A stretch of DNA of 64,000 nucleotides from Saksenaea vasiformis B4078 (Eukaryota > Mucoromycota > Mucoromycetes > Mucorales > Saksenaeaceae): positions 17,461 to 81,460 of the forward strand of contig JNDT01001577.1 in the NCBI GenBank assembly GCA_000697055.1, given 5' to 3'. The notes under the pieces are model-generated. The model saw nothing but the letters and a program-made list of their open reading frames with translations, made no database searches and had not been told where the DNA came from. Numbering within the stretch: position 1 is the first letter of the stretch; the number at the start of each line of letters is the position of its first letter. This document shows positions 1 to 13,100 of the stretch, piece by piece. Made by a program: the position numbers and the translations under genes.

Positions 1-2339
1 AGGACGAAGATGAGGTAATTAAGAGTGCATGCATGTAGAGGCGTTAATATTTAAATTATATTTAAGGATGCACGAACGGAAGAACAGCGAATGGAAGAGG
101 GACGACGAATGTTTCAAATCTTTGCAGCGCGGATGTTTGAACAGCGAGTTTTGGCAGCCTACCGGGAGAAGGTTTCACGAGAAAGACAACAGCGTCTGAT
201 TCAGGAACTGGAAGAAGAAGACAGGTTACGACAGGAAAGAGAACTTAAAAAACAGAAGGATAAAGAAAGAAAGAAGGACAAGAAAAGGTGAGGAGGAGCT
301 ATTTTGGAACCCCAACTGATTTTTATTTTCTGCAGACAAATCAAACAAGAGAAAGAGAAAGAACGTCTTGCCCGAGAAGCTCAGCGCCAGGCTGAAGAAG
401 CAAGGGCAAAAGCTGAGCGAGAACGTAAAATGGAAGAAGAGCGACAGAAACGTGAGCAAGAACGACAAAAGAAAGAAGAAGAGCGTCGGCAGAAGGAGGA
501 GCAACGATTACGTAAAGAGGAAGAGAAGCGACGGCGGTTAAAAGAAGAGCGAGAACGAAATGCCGAAAAGGAGCGAAAACGTAAGGAAAAGGAACAACAG
601 GAACGTCGTGAACGGGAGGAAAAAGAACGGCAACAAAGGGAGGAGCAGGAACGAAAGAAGCGAGAAGAAAAGGCGAAAGCGGAAAAGCAAGCCGCTGCTC
701 GTCGAGCGCAGGAAGAACGACAAAGGTCGGAAACGTCATCTACGTCTGAAGTCTCTGTTGCAGCGTCAGAACCTATCGCAACGACATGCAAAGCATCCGA
801 AACGAATAATTCGGCCGGAAGTACCAATGATACCCATCCTCCTCCCTCAGACGAGGTTAGGCAGCGAATGCTCATGGATGCATTAATTGGTTCATCTCGA
901 AGTCCAAGCGCTGGTCTGTTTGGTGATAGTCGACTGATAGGAGTGGATGCACATCCTTTACGTCCAGGAAGCATGCCAGCAAGATCCACACTCTTGCCAT
1001 TAAATGGGATTCCAAATGTTGACCTGTTACAAGGCATGCCAACAACACCATTAGCTAGTCCAGGTACTGATCTAGGTACTGCCTGAAAGATAATTGTATT
1101 TTGCTTTTCTGACCGTTCATTGTAGGCAACACTCGATCTGATCGGGGAAGCATAGATTCAGCGAGTCCTACTAACAACGTACCGTTGGGTTCGGGCATGG
1201 GAATGCTTCCTATGGCTTGCAACGTTGGGTCACCTGTTCATGAAGCATCTTCCTTAGGAAAAATCATTGGACGACCGCCGTCTCATATTGCACCTATTGG
1301 GCAGCCTGTGAATGGCCGTCGATCATCTTCTGTAACTGGTCCTATCGGTAGTCCTGTAGGTACAAGAGCACAAAGGCCAAGCACAGAGATTCCTGCAGCA
1401 GTCGCGACGGATGAACCACGCCCATCTGCAATAAAACGACCATCTGCTCCAGGTGAAAACGATCCAGGTCATTCCTTTTTCTCAAACTTTTTGTTCGGAG
1501 AACCTAACCGCGGTACGTATATATATATATAAACTATACTGCAGAAGTTCATCTGACCCGTACTCGTTTAATTATAGATCCTCGTCCGATACCAACTTTA
1601 CAAACTGATCAGGATCTAAGGGGTCGAGGCCGGATAGATAATCCTCTGGATAGGCGATATTCAGGTGAGAATGCTTGCTTTAATTGGACAAATGGTAAAC
1701 GATGACGCATTTTATTCATCACCGCTCTCATTGTATTGACATACTGGCTTTAGGTTGGACAGCATCGACGACGTTATCAAACGATGTACATGGCAGGCTG
1801 TTTGGTGATGTATTGGTACGCCGATGGGTCTTTGTAAGCTCTCCTAGTCCTGACTTGAATTTTAGGCCGATCGCAACTCCCTGATCCTGGAAAGAGCCAA
1901 GGCGGCGTATCTGAAGTTAGATGAAATCACACAAACCAAGTACTTTGGGCCACCTCAGTTTCATACGCTGGTACAGTTACATCGCATGATGAGTGATATG
2001 TATTACGATAATCCAGTGGATATTCGAGAATTGTACGAGCTCGTCGTGTCACCATTTAGTGGCTTCCAATGTCTCAATCACGCTACGCATGGGTGCATTG
2101 TCCGTTTCGAACTTAGCACATCGCTCAACTTGATGGACGACGCAACGCAAAGAACCAGTCTTTCTCGAAATAGTATGCTATCTCCACCATTCACTCCACA
2201 TCCGTTGCCTTCCTCTTCACAATCGCCTCAGACATCTATCCCTTTACCACCCGTTCCTGTGCCACTACCGTTGGCGTCCTCGACGAATCCGCTGCAGCAA
2301 CTCAAAGGAAATGCACCACTCTTTGGAGGCATGTCGTAA
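1..2339 (+). CDS. NST1: NST1-like stress-response protein, 5' end outside window
   Basis: Likely salt/stress response protein of the fungal Nst1 family; its biochemical role is poorly defined. The coding sequence enters from the left with an acidic DEDE end at about 14. Exons I infer are 67-287, 336-1063 (or 1075), 1126-1512, 1578-1664, 1754-1815 (or 1833) and 1866-2339, all frame-consistent. The protein opens with [17 protein letters not shown] and runs into a roughly 130-residue charged Arg/Glu/Lys coiled coil, the Nst1 hallmark. A Ser/Pro-rich low-complexity region follows, then a conserved C-terminal segment containing [16 protein letters not shown]. Two donors are ambiguous because alternative sites keep the frame. 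An AATAAA-like signal follows the stop. The gene converges on DEF1 (stops 160 bp apart). Family assignment is from recalled similarity. Confidence 0.75.
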
Positions 2340-2498
2340 AGATTAATAAAATCCCCACCCCTCAAATATACAACAAGAAACGACATGGCTTTGTAAATAC
2401 CAATTTCTGTCTGTTTTAACATGTGCAAACTGTATCACAATCTCATAATAATAATAAAGGCAAAAAAAAAAGCAGAGAAAAAGGGCAACGTTTCACTC

Positions 2499-5058
2499 TT
2501 ACTGGTTCCAGTATTGTTGCTGCTGCTGACGAGCAGCGGGGTTTGCATGAATAGGCTGCTGGTATTGTGCGTACTGCTGATACGAGAACATTTGCGGTTG
2601 GCCAAAATAGCTGGCCGCATTTGGTGTCATGTATGCTGTTTGTTGCTGATGATGGTATTGTTGATTTGTTTGCTGAGATGTTACTTGTGCGTTTTGGCTG
2701 TACTGATTAACATCATTTTGGACCTGTGGTTGCGAGGGACCAGAGAGACTGACAGGGAATCCCTGGGATTGAGGGCCATATGCAGATTTAGAATAGTCCT
2801 GCGATCCTAGATGCTGCTGTAACGACGATTCATCATAGGTGGGCGACACGTAATTGTACGATGGTGGTAGATATGAAGAGCCATTTGCTGTGTAGGTATT
2901 TGAAGGTTTTGCGGCATACATTGAATGCATGTCCTTGTTCATAACCGGCTGACTGTATCCTGCTTGATTATATGCGCTGTATTGGCCGGGCATGTAGTAA
3001 TACGGGTAGTATGGCAAGTTCGGATACGTTTGCTGCGATGTATTCTTTTGTCCCGCTGCTGCTACTGTTTTATGGTTGTATTTATCCCGTAGTGGGTAAC
3101 CATCTGTCGTCGACACCGAGGATGCGGGGTTAAACAAGGCATTGTCATAGTAACCCTTATTAAGGCACAAGCGTCCTCCGTTGTAAGATAACGCTAGTGG
3201 ATACAAACCGACTTACCATCGCAGCAGCAGTAGTAGTTTGTTGTGCTTCTTCTCCATACTCTGGAAAAGCCATTGTATTCATCGCAAATCCGGAACTGCT
3301 TACGCTCTCTTGATTAGGTAGGTAGTTGTTATAAGACGAAGGAAGAGGGTCGACAGCGAACTGCTGGAATGGCCGAGACTGCATCGGGCTTGGAGACTCC
3401 AGCTGCTTCATGCTTGCTTGTTGCTGCGTTAATGCTTCCGTACGCTGTAGGCTGGTGGATGTATTGCCGTTGATGGTATAGTGATTGAGATAAGATGGTT
3501 GAGAAGGTGGTTGTATTTCATGGTCATTGATCAAGGATGGTTTCTCCGCAAGAGGTCTGACTACGCGTCAAAATCGGCTTATAAAATACCCCACTTACCC
3601 AGCATGATTTGACATTGCTGAAGTCTTTTCTGTTGACTCTGTCAAATTGTCGTCGAGATTTAAGGTACCAAATTTAACTTCAACGGAGTTAAGTGATGCG
3701 CCATTACTGGGCAATACCACAGGAGCATCCTGATTCAGTCGCCGGCCGATAGCATTCTGTTGTTTGATCGCTATATCGTCTTCTTTCTCTGTGAAATCAC
3801 ACTCTGCCTCTTTCTCTTCCACCTTGGTATCTGAGGTTTCTGAGGATTTCTGTATTGCTTCCTTCTGAAGTACATGGGATTCAATCAATGCTGGTTTTTC
3901 CGGCGCATTACAAGAGTTAGCAATCTCCTCACTATTGTTTGCAAGCGCCCCATCCGCTGGGACAGTAATGCGCTCATTCTCTATTGGTGTACTATTCCAT
4001 GGGTCTTTTGCCATTATTGACCCTCGATCAACTTTGGCTAATGAAGACCACTCGGTTCTTACTGCTCCAAACACATCTTTAATGGGAGCGTCCCATTCGC
4101 TACCTCCAGGAACTTCTGTCTCCTGTTTTTTCTCTGCTTCTTTTGCTACTGCTTCGACTTTGGGTTTTGACCTGTATATCATGCGTTCGTTTCAGTTCAC
4201 ATGCACCAGAGTTAGAAACAAAGACTTACTTGAGCAAGCTGGCCCAAGTCTTTGGTTCTTCTCCAGAACCGTGTTGTGATGTATCAACAGACCGATTTGC
4301 TATCGGGACATTTGTTTCCTTTGCTTTGGACAGTTGCCGATCGTTGGCCGGTGCCCAGCCATCTGTTGCGATTATTTGTCCATTAGATCTGGATGACCAG
4401 GTGTCATTAGAAAATGATGCGTCAGACGCGTTCCATGAGACATTTTCCTCCGGCTTTTTCACGTTCCAAGAGTTCCCGTTTTCTGCTGCTGTATCATTTT
4501 GCCGTTTATCCCACGAGGATGATGACATCTGAGCGGGCATTGTCCCACGAGCACCTAGGCAACAGAAATAAAAAGAAACGTCGTCAGATTGGCATAACGA
4601 CGACGTAGCACGGATGAAACGCGTAAGGTGATCGGCCATTGTCTATGCATTTTACCTCTCGCAGGTTTATATCGATTAGAGTATACTTTAGATGACTGAG
4701 AACGGCCGTTCTTTTGATATGTGGAAGTGGAACTAGCTTTGTGCGCATCCTTTTTTGATTTTTTGGTCTTGACTTCATCCCACTGTTGGGCATGACCTGT
4801 TTATTCAAACATTACCCAGGACGCTTCTCGCCACATTCTCTCACCCTCACTTATACGGTCGATAGCGAGTTCCAGGTCGCCATCAGCATCTTTAATGGCA
4901 AACAAAAGGTCTTCGTCCGACCAGTCGGTGAATAACTCTTTCAATGTGGTTAACTGTGGTGAATATTTTTTCTGGAGCTTTTTCAAATCATTTTGTTCAG
5001 AAGCCATCATCCGTTCTGCTGAGCTGTGCTGTGTAGAGAATGCTTTGTGGAAAGTCAT
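2499..5058 (-). CDS. DEF1: DEF1-like RNA polymerase II degradation factor
   Basis: Def1 promotes ubiquitin-dependent removal of stalled RNA polymerase II. Six exons close in frame: 5058-4845, 4796-4656, 4554-4230, 4171-3599, 3556-3217 and 3155-2499, giving about 749 residues. A CUE-like helical domain lies near the N-terminus (LKELFTDWSDEDLLFAI, then GDLELAIDRISEG). It is followed by the short basic AQQWDEVKTKKSKKDA segment typical of fungal Def1, a Ser/Asn/Trp-containing middle, and a long Gln/Tyr/Asn-rich tail ending in poly-Gln and YWNQ. Length and order match the family. The start is uncertain: in-frame ATGs exist at 5058 and 5010, and the open frame extends upstream without an ATG. Confidence 0.82.
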
Positions 5059-5118
5059 GGAACTGTTATTGAAGATGTGTTCTGCTTCAATAAAAGAAGA
5101 AATTAATGGTTCCACCAA

Positions 5119-7210
5119 ATGAAACCCACTCCCCCTTTATTTTTACTTTGTTTCCCTCTGTGCCGGTTTAAAACGAACAGAAAAAGCAGGAGCAATGAGC
5201 CAGATGACCCCATGTGATGGGTCGGAGAGCGAATGGCGCGTGGGATTCGGCTGGTAGCTCTCTTTCCACCAAGACACCCCACGATGGAAGATAAAAAAGG
5301 ATCAGGTGCAAAAAATAACTTATTGTTTTCAGTCTTTTGAACTGTAGTAAAGGGACTTAGTCGTGTAAAAAAAATGAGACGAAAGATGGTGTCTTCGGCA
5401 GCTTGAACCGTAATCTTCGTTATTCTTCACCTATGGCAAGTCCTGCTTAAGCGTAGTTTGGTAGAATCCTAAGCTGAGAAAACCTGATTAATGATGGTCT
5501 TTGATCAGCAGATTAGGCAATGTCAAATGAGCAACTGGAAAAATTCTTACCAGGTAACACGGTAGATTTCCACGAGGTACGACCATATTCACTAATGACA
5601 GTACCTGTGTAGCTACCACAGCTACTTAATACTGCATTTTGAATGAGCGTTTGCATCAAATAAATAGCATGTCACGTTGCAAGTTGAATAATTTTGCGTT
5701 GGGAAGTTATGAGCCTTTTGTGCGGGGAAATAGTTCTTTTTTTACTTTAGTCCAAGGAACACTGCGCGGCTGAATGAGGTAAGCGTTGCATTGAAGTATC
5801 CATTCCTTCATTGATAGTTCCTCAGCATCGTTTCAGAAGCAATAATGGGAGGTTCCACTCAAAATAAACCGTATTTGAAGACATGCATGGATTTCCTCTT
5901 CTCTCTTTTTTTTTTTCCTTCGGCTCTATTCATCTTAGATCTCCGGTAAGGATGCCGATCCTCCATCACATACAGAAGATCATTCGTGTCTTTTTTGTCA
6001 GTCCTTTATCCTGCACGGCCTCCGTGCCGAACGATCTTGGCTATGGTATATCCTCTTCTTTACCACCAGATAAGCCAATCTCGTCGCCAATTCGTATATA
6101 TCGTTGACCGCAGATTCAATTGCTTCTTTAGCATAAACTGGCCTCTGCGTGGACGCATAATTCATTCAGAGCGGCGTAAAAAATTGTTCAATAAACAAAG
6201 ACATATGTCGCGTTTATCGAACACAACGCTAATACCTAACAGTGTCAAAATGAGACCTATTGATTATGAAGCTATGAGAGATCTGGAAGCAAAATGGCGT
6301 GGCTGTGGACAGGGAGTGCCATATGCAGAAGCCAGTACGACCACGTTTTTTCAACAATGCAATTTGCAGCTGGCCTCTAGATTGTATACGTGCACACTTT
6401 CTGTTGGTCCGCCTATCACGAAAATCAGAATGCCATGAAAAGTCTCTAAATTTTGAGAAGTCTATGAGTTGGCGCGAAAATGACACGTGCATTTGACCAG
6501 ACTAAAAGTACCGATGAGATCTCAATGAGTATTTGGACCAAGGTAGCCCTACCTACAACGTTCTGTTTGGCAGTAATCTGGCTTATGAGGCACTTCAGTG
6601 CTTGCCAATTTGAGAAAGCAAGCTGCGTTTATTAACTTTCGGGTGTAAATATTGGCCTGATTCTAAGGCATAAATACTGTAAAAAATAGAAAACTCAGAA
6701 TCTATATTGTTCAAAACTAGGTGAGCTGTGGGTACAATTCAAACGTTGCAGTACAGAGATATCAATGATTTTCTTCTATGGGATTATTGAGGCCACTCTC
6801 GACAGACTTGTTTTTTTTCAGTTATGATGATTTCATCATCTGTACAGATAACAGTAGTCTTCCTGAGCAGTAAACGGCTTGATGTAAATAGTTTAGCAAT
6901 GAAAATTTTTCCAGGGAGAAATGTAGCACTTATGCGGAAAATGCCCTTTATATTAGTGTCATTTTTAGATGCAGACACACCTAGGCCAGCGAACTACCAT
7001 GTACAGCCATCTGACACATCGTTCGTTTGTGACATTTCCCAGATTATCTTCATTGCATCATATACGACATCCGTCAGTCAGCACCGCCTTAACTTAAAAT
7101 TTATCATTAACGAAGTTTATATAGCTATTTCATATCCTTGTCATGCATTAAACGCCTAATTTCAATTACATGCAGTAAACTAATCATCTATCTGCTATCG
7201 GGAAGTAACA
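5119..7210. other. intergenic, no gene recognised
   Basis: About 2.1 kb without a convincing gene. Open stretches on the plus strand (5986-6438 and 6824-7159, the latter with an ATG) have no recognisable domain, and frame use is unlike the neighbours. T-rich tracts occur near 5910. The DEF1 promoter should lie just right of 5058. Confidence 0.6.
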
Positions 7211-8643
7211 TCAAGGGCTTCCCTCATAATATCTTCTTGTTCGCTTATCTAATAAACGAGACTTTTCTGTGGGTTCTAACGCCTCGGATATATCCACCCG
7301 ACTTCCCTCAGAACTTCCGTCTATATTCTCCTCGTCTAGTGATTCATTTTCCTGCTGCTGCTGTAATGCCGAAAAACATTCACTCTCCGCCAGTGCTGCA
7401 ACAGTCGTTTCTTGTATGTCTGCACCTCCAAACGCGGAACGCCAAGACAAAATAAGTACTCCACTTACAGTGATTGCTACACCCAAGATAACAAGGAAAA
7501 GCTGCCACCATCGTAATTGCTCCCATTGATCGTAGTATACCAGACCGTTAAATAAGCAAGATACATTAAATGCACAGAAAGATAACGGAATCAGGATGAC
7601 GGTATCGCATAATCGTAGGCCTTTGTTTAGATAATAAAGCTGCCATATTTTGTTTTTCCATTTAGTTATACTGCCACTCGTTCCGAAGTTTTCTTACCTG
7701 CAGGACGGCTGTCAAAACCAACATGACCAGCAATATCCAAGTAAGCACATGTTGAAGCTGGTTCTCGTTGTACACCACCGTGAGGATGATCAGTTCCAAT
7801 CCACTTTTCGCAAAGAGCATGCTCTGACTGCTGATGTTACCTCCTAGCATACCAAAGCTGTCACATGCATCAGGATTAGGTCAAACAGGAAAAAATATGC
7901 CTGCCTTATGCCAATGTATTTCTTATTATCTGCACGCGAAAGCCACCGACCAAGTAGTGTCCCTGCTCGTGCATGATAGGGGTCCCTTTCGATACAATTG
8001 TACAGATACTCAAAGTAATGCGTCAGAATCATCGTAAACACGATGAATGCTTCCACAACACTGAAATAAGCGATAAATGCCGGTCGTTTGTATAATCGGA
8101 TGAGATCTTCAAGATTATGGCTTGGTTCTTGAATTACTCCAAACAGACCGACCAGCAGAGCACCAATAACAATCAGAAACGTACCTTGAAGTAGAAAACA
8201 GGCATTTTCTGCTCAGCATACAGTCTATTTATATCGTACTTCTTCTTACCAATTATACTCTGTTTAGAAAACGGGTCACCTAACACAATTTTTGCAGCAA
8301 CTGCGTTGAAGACCAGTCCCATAGCACCGATGGGTGCTAGAATAACGATAGGTAAATAGCCGATGGAAAAGACGGAACCGATGATGTTTGCAGCGAGATA
8401 TGCGATGAAACCTGTGAGCCATAAAGGTCTCCGAAATGCATTCTTTCGAAGTTCTACTGGATAAATTTGATCGTTCAGTATATGGGATTTGCGTTGGTAA
8501 GCCATGGCAAAGGCTTGAATGAGATTTGTGCCAAATGAGACGCCAAGTCCGATCCAAAACTGTGTCGCCAGGTGGTCTACTTGCTCCCTATGATAGCTGA
8601 ACATATGGATGCGTTCCAAGGGTAAGGAGAGTGAAGAGTACAT
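7211..8643 (-). CDS. NIPA/DUF803-type membrane transporter
   Basis: Multi-pass membrane protein of the NIPA (putative Mg2+ transporter) family, probably in endosomal or plasma membrane. Four exons: 8643-8250, 8184-7905, 7857-7698 and 7639-7211 (420 residues). It starts at a real ATG. Visible hallmarks are GLGVSFGTNLIQAFAMAY near residue 30, the segment WLTGFIAYLAANIIGSVF, then PIVILAPIGAMGLVFNAV with the following LGDPF, and later SQSMLFAKSGLELIIL and LYYLNKGLRLCDT. About eight or nine hydrophobic helices precede an acidic cytosolic tail. The second intron (7904-7858) appears to use a GC donor (ATAAG|GCAGGC) with a CTAAT branch site; no GT donor gives a frame-keeping intron of normal size. 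Substrate is inferred from family only. Confidence 0.85.
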
Positions 8644-10939
8644 GACGATGACGGAAGCATAAGTGAAAGCATACGGCCAAAAAAAGCGGCAACGCTTTAA
8701 GTCGGGGAGAATTGAGGGGAGTTCAATTGAAAAAACAAAGCACGTGAGGTATCAATGTGCTCCCCCCATCCATGGGAAGGGGGACCGTCGGTCATGGTTA
8801 ACCATAGTAAAATCATGACCAAATTTAATATTGCACAACAATTACTTTAGGTGGCGTATCATCGACTCGCGAGGGGGATGTAACACAAAGCGGAGGATGC
8901 AGCTCTCCAAATGACCTCCCACTGCTGCCATTATTGTTCCGTGACAGGAGCTTCAACGTCTTTCGCGGTCCGCTAATAACGACTGCCTGCCACTCCTCCA
9001 CATAGTTTCCCTTTTGAGACAATTTCTACTATAAGGTCACGTTTTCTTTCCTGCAGAGAGATGATCAGTAATTGATTGAATATGACGCAGCGATGCTGTT
9101 TTCTTGATCAGTCCACCTACCACTTAGCAGTGGAATCACGATTTTCAGCATCCGATTTGACATAAACTCCTCCGTGCCAACCGAAAAATCCCATGCAGTA
9201 GAATAAACTCCGCGATCTGTGGTGCTCCGCAGGCTGTATCTGAACACCTAAAACTTTGTAGTATTCCGTTCTCCTGCTTTTCAGATATGTAAAACGTCTA
9301 ACACTAAACTTTTAGCGGAATGTAGTAGATAGGGGTGCTAAGGTACCACCGTATATGTTCCTAAACGTCCATAGTGCTACACACTTCGAGTCACCGTTGA
9401 AAGTGGCACCGGCCACTTTGGTTCAAGTTTTACGCTATCATATTTCCTACTTGTGCGTTTCCCATGGATCCAGATCGATAGATACTGCCATCAGAATACG
9501 AATCTACAGGATCAAAGGTCACACCCATTGAACAAAATATCGACCGAACAAAGTAATTTTCCTGATTTGTCCAGATTGGCTGTCATGGGTAATGGTTACA
9601 AAACGCATGTTATGCACTAGAATGTCAAAGGCTTGATATCTTTTCTCATTCACCTCTGTAACTTTCATGGAAACACCTGTAAAACGAGGCAAACTCAATC
9701 ACTGTGTTCTTACTTATACCGTCTCCCAAGCAACGTATAGCACCCCATCTTTTTCTAACGGTCCAATTCAAAACGCAATCGGGGTTGAATGGTAAAGAAC
9801 AATGCGGAATCAACGACGAGATCCATCACGGTATTTTTGTTCCCATCCGTTCCGTAGCGCTGCAACTCATGAACTACACCACGGAAAAATAGGTGCGCAA
9901 AGAGTTTAAATAGAGATTTTCGCTTGCTTTACTAATGCTTAAAATGATGTCAGCCTGCCATTATTAGAAGGTTTTGACGGAATCAGCCGTTGTAGCGGGA
10001 TGCACCCTGCTGTATTGACTGACCTTCATTTTGGTTACTGCAAAGAGAGCCTATTGTTACAAGCGAGCGCCGTCGGACGGTGACACATTCGCATTGCAGT
10101 GCTATTTTAATGCTAACAGCGCACAATGACTTTCAGGGAACAATGTGAGATAAATATAAAGTATCTCAAGTGTTAGTTAGAATCACACTGCTTCCTAGAT
10201 GTCTTCACTGTAACCAGGTTGCATCCTGCAATGGACTGCTTCAACGTTCCCTCATCTTGCAAATCTTCCTATTCTAATGCAGTCCATTTCAGCCATTGCT
10301 GCAGTCCATTTTAGCCATTGCTGCTTCCCAGGAAACGAAGAAGGGTGATTGAGAAATCTAGGAAACATGAAATGATTGTGTTGTGTTGATGAAATTGCAA
10401 CGTGTCCCCCTTTTCAAGGTGGCAACGCTGTTCTATAAGACTTTAGTATCTATCCACCCTTGAATAAATGGGTAACGAGGGACAACAGCCACAGAAAACA
10501 ATATCCGCTAACGCTGGAGGAAACACACCATAGTAAAGATAAAATAGCGGATGACTAAGTTCCGTTAGCTATAGCACGTTAGGCAGATAAACCAGGAATA
10601 ATCAAGGCTCATAATTCTAGACTTGTGCAACATCTAATCGAGCGTTTCGACAGCTTACAGAAGGAAGGACCTTTTCTAGAATGAACGAATGTAGTACTCA
10701 ATATGATTCAAGCAATCAAAATACCAGAAGAACTCAGTTTTTAGCTTATTTATTTTTATTCTTTTCCCTTTGCTCGGTCAGATCATCCGTAATGACACAG
10801 CAATTAGTTTTCCACGTGTGGCGATAAAAATAATCCTGGGCATAGCAGCACCTCTGTCGGACCATGAATGCGTGTTCCGGAGAAAATATTATAATCCACT
10901 GACCTGTGCCTTCATCTCTTTTCATCATCTTTCTCCACC
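8644..10939. other. intergenic, no gene recognised
   Basis: About 2.3 kb without a gene I can support. Short open stretches on the minus strand near 9065-9247 and 8825-9022 read like possible exon fragments but join to nothing recognisable. A short tandem repeat is listed separately. Confidence 0.55.
10279..10322. repeat. two-copy 22-bp tandem repeat
   Basis: The 22-bp unit GCAGTCCATTTCAGCCATTG plus CT occurs twice head to tail (10279-10300 and 10301-10322) with one mismatch. A nearby GCAATGGACTGC at about 10229 is the inverted form of its core. Confidence 0.8.
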
Positions 10940-11751
10940 ATGACCACTTTCTTTGACACTCTCAAGCGCTCGTATGTCGATGTAGACACATCCAAGGGTA
11001 TCGACACTGAGCAGTTTCTGGAAGCTACTGAGGGCATCGTCTCATTGTTCGGTAAGTTAAGAACCAGATTCACAATCGTCCTCAACGCGTCCAGAATTGC
11101 TTGGTTCCACTGCTTTCTCTCGAGTGGTTGCTGACATGAACGGTAATATTCTGGTAAGGCAATCGTAAAAGGCACACTTTAGGAGGGAAGGTTTACAATA
11201 GTCTACGGATTATTAGAAAATCAGAGAACGCTTTTTATCCAACCCAACGGCAAATGATACACTGGAAAACCTCTGCGCAACGGAAGCACCAGAAAAGAAA
11301 CGTGTCGCTACCGAAGGCCTTTTGTGGCTTACACGGTAGGACTCTGTGGAATATATATGTCTTATTATTAATTAATGTCCGTATAATAGAGGTCTTGACT
11401 TTACTGCAAAAGCTTTAGAAAACAGCATCAACAATCCGTCAGAGGAGCTGACTGTGTCGTTTACTAGCTCTTACGGTAAGACGCTGAGTAAACACCATAA
11501 CTTTGTGGTCCGTGGTGTCTTCAGCGTAAGTTTTCCTGTTTGTAAAAGAAGAGACTTATTGATTCCTCATTCGATGCTATTAGCTTGCGATGAAAGCCTG
11601 TCCTTACCGCAAGGACTTCTATGAAAAGATTGGTGTAGTTACCGATGATGCATTGGAGGTCATGAAGAGTTGGCTTGCGGCTCTTCAGGCAATCGTTACT
11701 GCCATTGAACAAATATTCGACCAGCACCCTGAGTACATCAAGGGCATGTAA
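10940..11751 (+). CDS. glycolipid transfer protein (GLTP fold)
   Basis: Cytosolic lipid transfer protein that moves glycolipids between membranes. Five exons: 10940-11051, 11095-11153, 11217-11335, 11390-11525 and 11584-11751, 197 residues, close to the usual ~200. Family signatures appear in order: an N-terminal FFDTL and DTEQFLEATEGI, then ADMNGNI with the Asp and Asn that bind the sugar headgroup, ATEGLLWLTRGLDFTAKAL with the Trp that stacks on the sugar, and KHHNFVVRGVFSLAMKACPY with the binding His. The last ~45 residues include DDALEVMKSWLAALQAIV. It is tail to tail with GPC1, with 68 bp between stops. Substrate preference cannot be read from sequence. Confidence 0.92.
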
Positions 11752-11819
11752 ATATTAAACGGAATTGAGCAATTGTTGTCTTTTTATTGTATTGATTGGG
11801 TGTGTTTTTGCTAACTGCA

Positions 11820-13100
11820 CTAAGTATTTTTTACTTTGCCATTGGCTACATCCTCGTCTTTTGCCACATTTTCTTTCTTCTTGATGATTTGTTCGATTTC
11901 GAGGTTATAGCGCCTTGAGAACACTTCTATATAATAGCTGGCACCATTCCAAACGCTGGCAGCAAACATAGCAACGAGAAAGGCGGTGTGTAACCAAAAA
12001 CTTTTGTACAGGAAATAGGTGGGTATGGTGGTGGCTAGGTTGTACACAAGCTGGAGCAACATAAACATGTAGATCTTGTATTTCGCTCCGAATATAAAAG
12101 ACGCGTGTTGAATAAAACCTTTACGACCTTGCGAATCGTTGAGTAACCAGGAATATGATGTTAGTCGAAGACCTGATTCGATTTTTTCCCGTCGCTTCAC
12201 AATGATAAAGACAAAGTAAAGCACCTGCCAGATCAGATAGGCGACTGTTGAAAAAACGAATGCATCCCTGAAGCTCATAGTGGGTATCTCAGCGAGAGCG
12301 GGGAAAAGAGTATTTCGTACTGTGGCGTCAGATGATTGCTGGAGTTGGGGCATCCATCGGATCGTGTAGGTCACCAGGGGTGGAAAAATATGAATGAACA
12401 CAGAAGTGACCTTGTCCAATGAATGGAACACGAGCGAATTCCGCCATGTGACGATTGCCCAGGCAACTGGTCCGTTTGTAAGGCAGTACGTGGCGATGAA
12501 CAAGGTCGCCGAAGCGGGAAAGAACCATAAGTATAACAGCGTCATAGCATTAACAAAGTAGCACAGATCGAATATAAAATAATGCCATCTGCGATATCGA
12601 TAAATGACAAAACGCAATGTAAGTAAATAGATCGACTGGATGCTGTAGTAGAGCGGGATCCACTCCGGCACGCGTGAGGCGAGTACAGGTGTTATGCATG
12701 CATTTCCTACGCCAACTACAAATGACAGTTTGTCCCGTGTATGAATGGTCTTTTCATCGCGGTTGATTCGATCATTGATCTGCAGATAGCGATTCATAAG
12801 GCGGCTGTGGATCAATACGCGTTGCTCCTCGAGTTTCTTGGTCTGCGTTCGAATACGATCCTTCGTCTTCGTTGTCCATTCGGATGATTTTGCTCGTAGC
12901 TCCCTTTGTCTTTCGTGCAGCTGAAAGGTCACCTGGTCGAGAGCGGCCGAGAGCATATCGATCATATCGAAGTCGTTTTCAGAGACGAGGTCGGCAGCAG
13001 TCCAGCCCCATTCGTCTAACATGTCTACGTCGAAATCATCATCCTCGGTGTCATTTACAGGTGATCCATTTAGCGAAGGAACCACTACCGGTTGTGCCAT
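11820..13100 (-). CDS. GPC1: glycerophosphocholine acyltransferase
   Basis: Gpc1 (DUF2838 family) acylates glycerophosphocholine to lysophosphatidylcholine, a step in phosphatidylcholine remodelling, in the ER membrane. Single exon of 426 residues from an ATG. An acidic N-terminus and a roughly 70-residue charged coiled segment (residues 60-110) precede RDKLSFVVGVGNACITPV and the family core: VPEWIPLYYSIQSIYLLTLR, YRYRRWHYFIFDLCYFVN, YCLTNGPVAWAIVTWRNSLV and HSLDKVTSVFIHIFPPLVTY. About eight membrane helices follow, then a Lys-rich tail. Being intronless is unusual in this window. Upstream on the same strand lies gene A. Confidence 0.92.
   Translation of the reverse strand: MAQPVVVPSLNGSPVNDTEDDDFDVDMLDEWGWTAADLVSENDFDMIDMLSAALDQVTFQLHERQRELRAKSSEWTTKTKDRIRTQTKKLEEQRVLIHSRLMNRYLQINDRINRDEKTIHTRDKLSFVVGVGNACITPVLASRVPEWIPLYYSIQSIYLLTLRFVIYRYRRWHYFIFDLCYFVNAMTLLYLWFFPASATLFIATYCLTNGPVAWAIVTWRNSLVFHSLDKVTSVFIHIFPPLVTYTIRWMPQLQQSSDATVRNTLFPALAEIPTMSFRDAFVFSTVAYLIWQVLYFVFIIVKRREKIESGLRLTSYSWLLNDSQGRKGFIQHASFIFGAKYKIYMFMLLQLVYNLATTIPTYFLYKSFWLHTAFLVAMFAASVWNGASYYIEVFSRRYNLEIEQIIKKKENVAKDEDVANGKVKNT

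Noticed and set aside
226..1037. Long minus-strand open frames opposite the NST1 coiled coil
   Set aside because: They are the antisense of a repetitive Glu/Lys/Arg codon region and give low-complexity Phe/Leu/Ser protein.
6824..7159. 111-codon plus-strand frame with ATG
   Set aside because: No motif, no neighbours of related function and AT-driven composition; could be chance.
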